Origin: a virus
Virus record (IMG/VR): IMGVR_UViG_3300047557_003128
Coordinates: 1 to 21,253 of that record
Direction: 5' to 3' (one strand)
Length of the DNA stretch: 21,253 nt
Below are positions 1 through 6,897 of the stretch, one piece after another (position 1 is the first letter of the stretch; the number at the start of each line of letters is the position of its first letter). The position numbers and the translations under genes were made by a program. A model generated the notes under the pieces. That model searched no databases and was not told where the DNA came from. It saw only the letters and a list, made by a program, of their open reading frames with translations.

Positions 1-153
1 GGCGTAGAATACGTTAGCAGGGAACAATTAGAGCAGGCAATGGCAGAAACTCGTCGCGCTTCCATTGCTGGAGGCGCCAAACAGGGTATGTCAATGACGC
101 TCGATAAGATTAAGCAAAGTCCCTCCACTCGTTCTCGAATTGGTATGCGCTAA
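1..153 (+). CDS. C-terminal end of a tail protein, probably the tape-measure protein (partial)
   Basis: An open frame enters from the left edge in frame 1 and stops at TAA 151-153. Only 50 residues are visible. They are hydrophilic and basic at the end, with an amphipathic helix-like stretch containing EQLEQAMAE, then GGAKQG and a final SRIGMR. Similar short basic ends close the tape-measure proteins of many siphoviruses, and a tape measure is what the lambda-type order predicts just before the small tail-tip genes that follow. Its TAA overlaps the ATG of the next gene (TAATG), so the two are translationally coupled. The body of the protein is outside the window, so the assignment rests on position and a short tail; another minor tail protein is possible. 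Confidence 0.55.
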   Translation, partial: GVEYVSREQLEQAMAETRRASIAGGAKQGMSMTLDKIKQSPSTRSRIGMR

Positions 154-548
154 TGGCAATATTTCCTTCCATTAGACCAACCGGACGCTCTTATTCTCCG
201 GGGCAATTTCCCACGAAAGTTTATCGTGGACTTTCAGGGGCAACTGTTAAGCGAGTATTTGGCAATCGCTCGTTTGGTCACATCATTGATCTTCAGTTTG
301 AAAATATTTCTGACGCTAATACAAAGGCCATTCTTGATCATTACTATGGGCAATATGGAAATTATTCCCGCTTTAATCTTCCCGACGATATATTTTCTGG
401 CATGAGCACAACGCTAAAAGGCGTTGTGCAAGCTCCCACAAATATTCTCTGGGAATATGCCGAACCTCCGCAAGTGGAGAGTGTGTTCAATGGGCGCAGC
501 ACTGTTACAGTGAGGCTAATTGGCGAGCTGGATTATTCTGGCGTTTAA
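153..548 (+). CDS. Minor tail-tip protein, 131 aa (gpM-like by position)
   Basis: The product is 131 residues, with no signal peptide, membrane segment or cysteine. It is rich in Tyr, Phe and Asn (HYYGQYGNYSRFNLPDD near residues 62-78) and ends in a strand-rich segment (TVTVRLIGELDYSG), fitting a small beta-rich virion protein. It sits between the presumed tape-measure gene and a J-like tip gene, the place of lambda gpM (109 aa), with which I see no convincing residue-level match. The start at 153 overlaps the previous stop (TAATG), and the next gene begins 2 bp after its stop, so it is one cistron of a tightly packed late operon. Tail-tip assembly is inferred from position and size. Confidence 0.6.
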   Translation: MAIFPSIRPTGRSYSPGQFPTKVYRGLSGATVKRVFGNRSFGHIIDLQFENISDANTKAILDHYYGQYGNYSRFNLPDDIFSGMSTTLKGVVQAPTNILWEYAEPPQVESVFNGRSTVTVRLIGELDYSGV

Positions 549-550
549 TT

Positions 551-1057
551 ATGATGCCTACAATCCGCGTGGCGCATTTCGCTTTCATTGAAACGGCGAA
601 TCAACGCAGTCATTACTATCAGAACTATTTCTTTGGTAAAGACTTTACGGCAGTAGCAATCCCTGGCACTGCTTCACCAGTGTATCGCCATGCACCCTTT
701 GAGGCAAGAGGCTCTACGGCGGCACTAGGAGGCGATAATCCCGCTCTTCAGCTTTTGTTTCCTCATACTGCTTTCGCCATTGCGATGGTTGAAGATGGAG
801 AAGGCAATCGCCTTAGCAAGCTACAGCTAAGAACAGTGTGGATGGCTTCCAATGATATTTCTAATTACGCCAGCTATACAGTAGTAAATCAATATACGGA
901 ATACTATATTGGTGTTGGCGCTGCATTTAGCGACACTACCATTGAACTTCGTTTTAGGAGCGCAATGGACAGTGTTGGGGCCTCGTTCCCAGCACAACAG
1001 CTAAATAGGCAAAACGTTGGAATTCTTCCGCTTAATGCAGACTTGCGCTTGCAATGA
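551..1057 (+). CDS. Minor tail-tip protein, 168 aa (gpL-like by position)
   Basis: The product is a 168-residue soluble protein. Two adjacent ATG codons (551 and 554) could both serve as start. The N-terminal third is rich in Phe and Tyr, the middle has small hydrophobic strands, and the end runs NVGILPLNADLRLQ. There is no cysteine, so the metal or Fe-S cluster reported for lambda gpL has no obvious ligands here; if this is the positional equivalent, it lacks that feature. It follows the 131-aa tail gene by 2 bp, and its TGA overlaps the next ATG (ATGA at 1054-1057). Function is inferred only from its slot between the tape measure and the peptidase-like gene. Other minor tail or baseplate-hub roles are possible. 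Confidence 0.55.
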   Translation: MMPTIRVAHFAFIETANQRSHYYQNYFFGKDFTAVAIPGTASPVYRHAPFEARGSTAALGGDNPALQLLFPHTAFAIAMVEDGEGNRLSKLQLRTVWMASNDISNYASYTVVNQYTEYYIGVGAAFSDTTIELRFRSAMDSVGASFPAQQLNRQNVGILPLNADLRLQ

Positions 1058-1449
1058 TTAATGATCTGATTGGCCTTTCATATGAGCGAAGGGCTAGACC
1101 GTCTGATGGAGAAGGCAAAAGCGATTGCTTTATGCTTGTCTGTGAAGTGAGGAGAAGACTTGGTCTGTACGATTATGAAGATGACTTTAAGTGGGCTTAT
1201 GACGAATACGATAGTGGCAATTTGCCAATAAAAAGAGTGATTAGATGGCTGTTTGAAAATGGAAAAAGGACAACAACTAAAGACGATGGGAATGTGGCGA
1301 TTATTCTTCCAAGGCCTGGCGGTGAAATAGCAGTGGGGGTGGCTTATGATGGAGGGATAGTCACAGTTTCAAGGAATGGACGATCATATTGGTCTCCATC
1401 TTTTCCATCGTTGAAGCTGTTTAAAATGCTGCCTGATATTAAGCAATGA
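1054..1449 (+). CDS. NlpC/P60-like tail-tip protein lacking catalytic histidine (gpK-like)
   Basis: The product is 131 residues. The pattern GEGKSDCFMLVCEVRRRLG (residues 19-37) resembles the start of phage NlpC/P60 cysteine peptidases, where a conserved Asp-Cys is followed by a hydrophobic helix; the candidate nucleophile is Cys25. Further on, EIAVGVAYDGGIVTV (residues 91-105) resembles the strand pair that normally carries the catalytic His in an H-V-G-I motif, but here the position is Ala93. The protein contains no histidine at all. In lambda-like tails this slot holds gpK, a tip-associated peptidoglycan peptidase domain. The family resemblance is moderate. If right, the fold is probably retained for assembly rather than hydrolysis. 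It overlaps both neighbours by 4 bp (ATGA). Confidence 0.55.
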   Translation: MINDLIGLSYERRARPSDGEGKSDCFMLVCEVRRRLGLYDYEDDFKWAYDEYDSGNLPIKRVIRWLFENGKRTTTKDDGNVAIILPRPGGEIAVGVAYDGGIVTVSRNGRSYWSPSFPSLKLFKMLPDIKQ

Positions 1450-4400
1450 GACGCCTCCTTCCCTACGAACGCGCTCTAATTGATACGCTTGCGATCACGG
1501 AAGAGGAATATTTTCGTTTTATTGCTTACCAAGAGCAATATAAAGACATTAAAGACGGAACTATATTTGACATTAAAAATGGAGCGGAAACTGCGACTAT
1601 CGCGCTAATCCTTTCCATTGTTGGCACGTTAGCTCAAGTTGCATCGGCACTGTTAGCGCCCAAGCCTCAAATTGATAGCCCTGACGCTCCTGGTAGTCGC
1701 CGTGAGCGGAGGTTTAATCCTCGATTTGGTTTCGACAGCGCTCAAGATTTGGCTCAATATGGCAGTCCAGTCAATCTCGTCTATACAGACATCGATACCA
1801 ATCCCAATGGTGGCGTAAGGGCTGCCACTTCATTGCTGTGGTCTGCAGTGCATAGCTATGGAGCCAGGCAGTATATGCAAATACTGGCCGCCGTTGGCAG
1901 TTCTGATATTGTAGAAATTTCTGCTGAGCGTATTGCATTTGGTCAAACGCCGGCTCGACAATTTGTCAATACTGGCAACTGGTTTTATTTCCGCTCTGGC
2001 GGCCCTATTGTTTTCAATAATCTCTTGAGAGGCGATTCGACAGATCCCGCAAGAGCTGGACGTGCACCAGTCGATGCAGTTTACAAGCCGTATATTGTCG
2101 CTCCAAATGCTTTTGATGGCTTTAGTCAATCATTTTCTCCGTCTTCGTTCTCTTCTTTCGGCATTGAGGCTCCCATTCCAATCAATGTAGACGTATATGA
2201 AAGGGAAACCGATGGAAGCCCAAAAGGAAGCAACAATAGAATTACTGTTACTCAGCGAGGCAGCTATTGGCCTGGAATTTATGGCACATCAAGGCAGGCG
2301 TTTCCAATTGGTCATCGAATTGTCTTGGAGATTGCAAAGAATGATGGCAAGGGCAATTTAGCTGAAAAACAAGCGGAAGAAGATCGCCTTGTGGCAGCAT
2401 CGTCCATGGATGTAGCAAGCATTTATAAGCTTGGTAGCGCAAAGTTTAAAGTGGCAAATATTGCTGGAGATGACGATCTGGACAATGGCAGGCTAATAGT
2501 CACTCTTGAATGCTTTGACGATATGGGAGGAGTGAATGGAGGCTATGCGCCATGGGAAGATTACCAAACGCAAACAGTAAGAGATCAAGAGAAAGAGCTT
2601 GGTAATTTATTGCCAGCGCTAAAGGATAGTCTCAAGAAGAAGCAGGACGAACTGGCATTTAACATGCCTATTACGATTACCAATTTAACAGCATCACAAC
2701 AACAAGCTTACGCAGTATTTAATAGCAAGATTGATGAAATCGAGGACTTGGTTGACGACATTGCTTATGTTGTTAGAAAGCCGTCTGAGATGGATGAATA
2801 TGTTTTAGAAAATAGGAGCCTTTTCCCGGTTGATATTGTTACATGGGCAGAAAGCATAGATAGACTTGAGAATGACTTGGAAAATGAGCGCGAATTAATT
2901 ACTGAAGAACGCAAAAAGCAAAATCCTAGTCAGACAGAAATCGCTAGGCGAAGAGCCAAAATTGCAGAGATTAAGGCTCAAATTAAGCCTCTCAGGAAAA
3001 AACTTGACTTCTATGTTCGTGACAGGAACTTTGCGGATCAGCAGTTATTTAACTACCTAGCAGACATAGAAAGAGTTGTTAATGACGTGCAAAGACAATT
3101 TTCTACCATACAGGGCTACCAAGTTGTAAATGATACAGATTTTTCTGATTTGGTAAATGCTCGCAGAAACGCTGGCACATTAAACGCCAAGCAAGAGCGG
3201 CGCATCCTCAAAAGAGTTAGAAACAGAATGCGTCAAATTGAAAGCAGAATTTCTAGCTTAATTCAAATTGATTATCCTGCAATGGACGCGAGGAATCAAG
3301 GTATTTCTCGGGAAATCTCTTCCATCGAATCTCAAATTGCTGCGATTGAAGCTGAACTAGCGAATCCTGAAGCGTTAAATGATTACCTTGCCACAAAATG
3401 CTTGGTAAAGATTTCCCAAGCATCGTATGAGACAATCTCTGCTTGCAAAGTTGTTAATTTTGCGATCAAGGGCAAAGTTTTCATGCGCGTACAAGGACGC
3501 CAAAAGACCTATGGAGAAGTGAACGTAGATGGCTATCGCAATTCTGATAATGGCATTAAGTTTAGAAGCGCGTTTTTCTTGATGTTCGCCAAGGAAGCAA
3601 ACTCTCCCAATTCTGAGTGGAGATTAGTGCCTCGCGTTTTTGTTTTGCGCAGGGCTGCAGACAACGAATTTTTCTTCCCTGTTTACTTTGAGGCTCCAGA
3701 TAATACAAAGCGTTGGTCGTTTAGATTTGAGCCGGCATTTGACATTCCTTCAGAATCGCTCAAATATGGCGGGCTGAGATTTGCCTATTTAAATGCAGGT
3801 CAAAATTTAAGTTCTCCCCGTAGTGTTGACGTTCCTGGCATTCCCGGTGCAAAAGTGTTGTACTTTGGCTCTGACAGGGCTCCAGACAGGAATAATCTTC
3901 CTCCAAAGAACAAAAGCCCCTTTGCTCTTGATGAATGGGCACTTTATGCTCCATCCATGGTTCTAAAAGCTAGTGATGACAGGGATCGCATTGCCGCTTG
4001 TTCTTCTGATTGCAACATTCAATTCTCTTTTGATTCTGGACCGGAGTTTGAAATTACGGCAGTAACAGAACAGCAAGACGATCCAAATTATGCTGCAAAT
4101 TATCCAGATATTTATACTGGCATGTCGCTTGCTGGCTTTAATTCTTTTAGCGGCAAGGAGATCAAAAACCTTAAGTCATTAAGCGTATTTGTAACAAAAG
4201 GCAAGAGGCTTAGGAGAATTGCTGGACCAGATGGCAACGGGCAATCTTCTTATCCCGCATCTCCTGATGGACAAAGCAATTATGCTCCTGACATTTTTCT
4301 TGATACTGTTCTTGACAAGCAAAATGGAATTGGTCAGTTTGCGGACCCAGCAGGTATTGACATTGACCAGCTTGGGATAAGCAAAAGGATGTGCAGAACA

Positions 4401-5297
4401 ATGGGATATTTCATGGACGGAGTGATTGCCGACGCTCGTGCTTGGCGTGAATTCTGGGCCGAGGCTGCGCCCTATAGCATGCTGGAGTTTGCACGCATTG
4501 GTGGACGAGATACGCTGATTCCCGCCTTGCCAGTTGACGCTACAGGCAGAATTTATCGACAGATTACAATTAGCGCATTGTTTAATCAAGGCAACATCTT
4601 GGAAGATAGTTATAAAGAGGAATTTTTGGACTACGGAGATTCCACGCAGGATATCATTGCAACAATTATTTATAGGGCCCCAGAGCGCGATGGTGTGTTC
4701 CCTCAGAACACAAGCTTGACCATCAAGCTCGTTGATGCAAATGAAAACGATGCGAGGAGAGTGACTTTTGACTTGTCTCAATTTGTCACTTCTCGCACGC
4801 AAGCATTGCATTATGGAATGATGATGTGCATGCAGCGGCGTCACGTTCGTAGGGCCGTAGAGTTTAAAACGTTCCCGACTGAAGCCCCAGTCAAGCCCGG
4901 TTCATATATTTACGTGCAAGCCGACGAAAATCGCTGGGATAACATTAAGAGTGGCGCCGTGGAGGAAGGAGGCGCTTTGAACCTTCCATTGTCAGAAGAG
5001 CCAGTTAATGGCACGTTTAGCGTGCTCATTTATGATGGCGCCGATGAAGTGAGGAGCCTGTCCTCCGTAGGCGTGTCTAATAATGTCGCGACAAGCCTCG
5101 CTGGATATGAAGGGTGGCTCTTCGTTCTTGGTACACAATTGACCAATAAGAGAGTGTTTAAAGTTGTAGAAGTGGAAATGGACGAACAGGGAGAAGTGAC
5201 CATTAGGGCGAATGAGCATCCTTGCGTAGAAGAAGGTGGAGTCACGCGCTCCTTAATTGCTCGGCAAGATGAAGGCTTATTTACCATTGATGGATGA
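1446..5297 (+). CDS. J-like central tail-tip / host-specificity protein, 1283 aa
   Basis: This is the largest tail-tip protein. Residues 48-71 form a hydrophobic Ala/Ile/Leu-rich segment followed by PKP, and then RFGFDSAQDLAQYGSPV, as seen near the start of phage tip-attachment (J/TipJ) proteins. Residues about 375-655 are highly charged and helical (KKKQDEL, IDRLENDLENERELI, RRRAKIAEIKAQI, SRISSLIQI), predicting long coiled coils inserted in the protein. Residues about 985-1150 (MCRTMGYFMDGVI through the FVTSRTQALHYGMMMCMQRR segment) resemble the hub domain of J proteins. It should sit at the tail tip beneath the tape measure and form the central fibre. It is coupled to the upstream gene by ATGA and ends the operon; 44 bp follow before the next gene. 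Confidence is high for a tip protein and lower for receptor contact. Confidence 0.75.
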   Translation: MRRLLPYERALIDTLAITEEEYFRFIAYQEQYKDIKDGTIFDIKNGAETATIALILSIVGTLAQVASALLAPKPQIDSPDAPGSRRERRFNPRFGFDSAQDLAQYGSPVNLVYTDIDTNPNGGVRAATSLLWSAVHSYGARQYMQILAAVGSSDIVEISAERIAFGQTPARQFVNTGNWFYFRSGGPIVFNNLLRGDSTDPARAGRAPVDAVYKPYIVAPNAFDGFSQSFSPSSFSSFGIEAPIPINVDVYERETDGSPKGSNNRITVTQRGSYWPGIYGTSRQAFPIGHRIVLEIAKNDGKGNLAEKQAEEDRLVAASSMDVASIYKLGSAKFKVANIAGDDDLDNGRLIVTLECFDDMGGVNGGYAPWEDYQTQTVRDQEKELGNLLPALKDSLKKKQDELAFNMPITITNLTASQQQAYAVFNSKIDEIEDLVDDIAYVVRKPSEMDEYVLENRSLFPVDIVTWAESIDRLENDLENERELITEERKKQNPSQTEIARRRAKIAEIKAQIKPLRKKLDFYVRDRNFADQQLFNYLADIERVVNDVQRQFSTIQGYQVVNDTDFSDLVNARRNAGTLNAKQERRILKRVRNRMRQIESRISSLIQIDYPAMDARNQGISREISSIESQIAAIEAELANPEALNDYLATKCLVKISQASYETISACKVVNFAIKGKVFMRVQGRQKTYGEVNVDGYRNSDNGIKFRSAFFLMFAKEANSPNSEWRLVPRVFVLRRAADNEFFFPVYFEAPDNTKRWSFRFEPAFDIPSESLKYGGLRFAYLNAGQNLSSPRSVDVPGIPGAKVLYFGSDRAPDRNNLPPKNKSPFALDEWALYAPSMVLKASDDRDRIAACSSDCNIQFSFDSGPEFEITAVTEQQDDPNYAANYPDIYTGMSLAGFNSFSGKEIKNLKSLSVFVTKGKRLRRIAGPDGNGQSSYPASPDGQSNYAPDIFLDTVLDKQNGIGQFADPAGIDIDQLGISKRMCRTMGYFMDGVIADARAWREFWAEAAPYSMLEFARIGGRDTLIPALPVDATGRIYRQITISALFNQGNILEDSYKEEFLDYGDSTQDIIATIIYRAPERDGVFPQNTSLTIKLVDANENDARRVTFDLSQFVTSRTQALHYGMMMCMQRRHVRRAVEFKTFPTEAPVKPGSYIYVQADENRWDNIKSGAVEEGGALNLPLSEEPVNGTFSVLIYDGADEVRSLSSVGVSNNVATSLAGYEGWLFVLGTQLTNKRVFKVVEVEMDEQGEVTIRANEHPCVEEGGVTRSLIARQDEGLFTIDG

Positions 5298-5312
5298 TAC
5301 AAATTAGAATTT

Positions 5313-5321
5313 TGCTATCAT
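5313..5321 (+). promoter_or_regulatory. Possible extended -10 promoter before the tail-tube-like gene
   Basis: The spacer between the J-like gene and the 139-aa tube-like gene contains TTTGCTATCAT. TATCAT (5316-5321) matches the bacterial -10 box at five of six positions, and the preceding TGC fits the extended -10 pattern. No -35 box is found at 16-18 bp. The site lies 20 bp before the ATG at 5342, the spacing seen for other candidate promoters in this window. It is plausible because a highly expressed tube gene would need its own transcript, but the evidence is motif only. Confidence 0.25.
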
Positions 5322-5341
5322 GAACGAAAAGCTTTAAGACA

Positions 5342-5761
5342 ATGCCCTTTTATACTGGTCGCACTGGCAAGCTGCGTCTTAGCGGTAGCGAAGTGTCGAA
5401 GGTCCGTAACTGGACGCTCGACACCTCAGTGAACATGCTGGATACTACGTCCCTGGGGGATACTGCCAATACTTTCACGCCCGGCTTATTTAGCGCCACT
5501 GGTAGCGCTACGTTGTCCTACTACAACGGTGATGCAACTGACGTGACCAATCTTCTTGAAAGGATCACGAAAACTGGTGCCATCACTGAAAGCGATCGCG
5601 TGAACCTCACGTTTGAAGTGGGCACGAGTCAGTCTTTCAATGCTGACGCCTACATCAATAGCGCCAGTATTACTTCTTCCACGGATGAGCTGACTACTGT
5701 TTCGTTTAATTTTACAATTGACGGTCCTCTTGATGCAGTGGTTCTCACTGGTACCACTTGA
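5342..5761 (+). CDS. Tail-tube-like protein, 139 aa
   Basis: The product is 139 residues, all beta-strand in character. It starts MPFYTGRTGKLRLSGSEV and continues with a WTLDTSVNMLDTTSLGD block (residues 23-39), then FTPGLFSATGSATLSYY and a C-terminal strand region ending FNFTIDGPLDAVVL. The pattern 'short strand, V..W.LD, D-T-T-SLGD, G..S..GS..L.YY' is what I know from small siphophage tail-tube proteins, which polymerise as hexameric rings around the tape measure. Its position after the J-like gene is unusual, since tube genes normally precede the tape-measure gene; another tube gene may lie upstream of the window. It is followed by a candidate promoter overlapping its stop codon. A tail-tip ring or tube-decoration role is an alternative. 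Confidence 0.6.
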   Translation: MPFYTGRTGKLRLSGSEVSKVRNWTLDTSVNMLDTTSLGDTANTFTPGLFSATGSATLSYYNGDATDVTNLLERITKTGAITESDRVNLTFEVGTSQSFNADAYINSASITSSTDELTTVSFNFTIDGPLDAVVLTGTT

Positions 5762-5787
5762 TACCTTGCGAACAATGTTCGTACAAT
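5758..5787 (+). promoter_or_regulatory. Sigma70-type promoter with inverted repeat in the spacer
   Basis: TTGATA (5758-5763) and TACAAT (5782-5787) are separated by 18 bp; each resembles the -35 or -10 consensus (TTGACA, TATAAT) at five of six positions. The -35 overlaps the TGA stop of the tube-like gene. The spacer carries a perfect inverted repeat, CGAAC-AAT-GTTCG (5769-5781), abutting the -10 box, a typical place for an operator. Transcription would start about 5794, 17 bp before the ATG at 5811. This is the best promoter candidate in the window; binding of any regulator is inference. Confidence 0.5.
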
Positions 5788-5810
5788 AGAATAATCAATG
5801 CTGCGGCGAA

Positions 5811-6821
5811 ATGACATTCTTTGTTGGCCATACAGGCGCTATTAAGCTTCAGCGTGGAGGCGAAAATACCTTTACGGCCAGCGTTTCTCCAAACGATGTC
5901 AACACTGTATTAAATCGCTTTAGCTTTGAAGGGAGTGACGATAATTTAATTACAGGCGATCTCCTTGAAATCTCTACGGAGGACGATAGGGGATTGCTAT
6001 TTATGCCAGCCACGTTCTGGAGTATTCCAGGGCCAACTGTAGATGGCTATAGCGAAGTCGTTTGGACATCTGGTAGCACAGCGGCATTGTCTGGCTGGTT
6101 AGATGACGACATTACTACTAGCAGCGATTTACCTCCAGAAGGCTACGATGAATTTAGACTTAGCGATTTTATCATTGCGAACAACATTAGAACATATGCC
6201 AATGTAAACAGGGCGGGCGGCATTCGTCTGTTTGAAAATTTTAATGACGCCGTTAACAATGAAAGAGCAAACGAATACGCTTTAGCGGAATTTTACGGCG
6301 AGCCCATTGAAATTACAGTTGGCGTAAGAGACACAAGATATAACACGCTGGGTTCTGTCACTTCGTTTGAAATTAATACTGACAGGGCTGCTATGGAGAC
6401 AACAAGTCTCTCCGACAGATTCAAGCAGCAATATTCAGCAGGGTTGCTAAGTGGCAATGGAAGTATTGAATGCCTGTTTAGTTACGAAAGCGTATCTAAT
6501 CAGGACACGCCATTGTTCTTATTGCAGGTTATTAATCGCTTGGAAGTGGGCACTAATTTTAAGGCCCTGCTTTCAATTTCTTCCGTTGACCAAACGCCCG
6601 CGTTTAGAGAGGAAGTATATTACGAGATTGAGGCGGTAGTCACCAGGGCAGGAGTGACTGTCACGTCGGATGCATTGGTGGCATGTTCCATTGATTTTGT
6701 TACCACTGGCGACTTCAAGCTACGTGTGGGCATTCCGCCTGAATACATCCTGAAGGAAGACAATGATGGCATTTATCTTGAGCAAGGCCTTGATTATCTG
6801 CTCAAGGAACTCACTGATTGA
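5811..6821 (+). CDS. Enlarged tail-tube-like paralogue with internal insertion, 336 aa
   Basis: The first residues, FFVGHTGAIKLQ, parallel FYTGRTGKLRL of the preceding 139-aa protein. From residue 181 the two resume similarity: GSVTSFEINTDRAAMETTSLSD matches the V-x-x-W-x-LDTS...DTTSLGD block, followed by YSAGLLSGNGSIECLFSY against FTPGLFSATGSATLSYY, and a C-terminal strand region. Between them, residues about 18-180 are an unrelated acidic segment. I read it as a tube protein with a large surface insertion or decoration domain, perhaps a minor tube or tube-terminating subunit. It has its own candidate promoter upstream. The ATG at 5811 is the first in frame and lacks a clear Shine-Dalgarno sequence. 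Homology between the two is by eye, so a tail-adaptor role is possible. Confidence 0.55.
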   Translation: MTFFVGHTGAIKLQRGGENTFTASVSPNDVNTVLNRFSFEGSDDNLITGDLLEISTEDDRGLLFMPATFWSIPGPTVDGYSEVVWTSGSTAALSGWLDDDITTSSDLPPEGYDEFRLSDFIIANNIRTYANVNRAGGIRLFENFNDAVNNERANEYALAEFYGEPIEITVGVRDTRYNTLGSVTSFEINTDRAAMETTSLSDRFKQQYSAGLLSGNGSIECLFSYESVSNQDTPLFLLQVINRLEVGTNFKALLSISSVDQTPAFREEVYYEIEAVVTRAGVTVTSDALVACSIDFVTTGDFKLRVGIPPEYILKEDNDGIYLEQGLDYLLKELTD

Positions 6822-6856
6822 TTAAATGAAGAGGGGCGCTGCATAATAGCTATTAT
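6818..6856 (+). promoter_or_regulatory. Candidate promoter plus 14-bp palindrome before the giant fibre gene
   Basis: TTGATT (6818-6823) and CATAAT (6842-6847) are 18 bp apart, the same spacing and the same overlap with the preceding stop codon (TGA 6819-6821) as the promoter at 5758-5787. The -10 lies inside a perfect 14-bp palindrome, ATAATAGCTATTAT (6843-6856), which could be an operator or simply an AT-rich hairpin. The leader to the ATG at 6898 is about 40 nt and contains GAGAG just before the start. Motif evidence only. Confidence 0.35.
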
Positions 6857-6897
6857 CGTTTAAGACTAGACTGTATTTAGCTTTGCCTTTCTGAGAG

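Noticed and set aside
4179-4844. 221-aa open frame on the minus strand inside the J-like gene
   Set aside because: The composition is rich in Cys, His and Ser with no family pattern, and it is fully covered by a convincing plus-strand gene.
5592-5599. GCGATCGC, the HIP1 palindrome common in many cyanobacterial genomes
   Set aside because: I noticed only one copy in 21 kb, so it gives almost no support for a host assignment.
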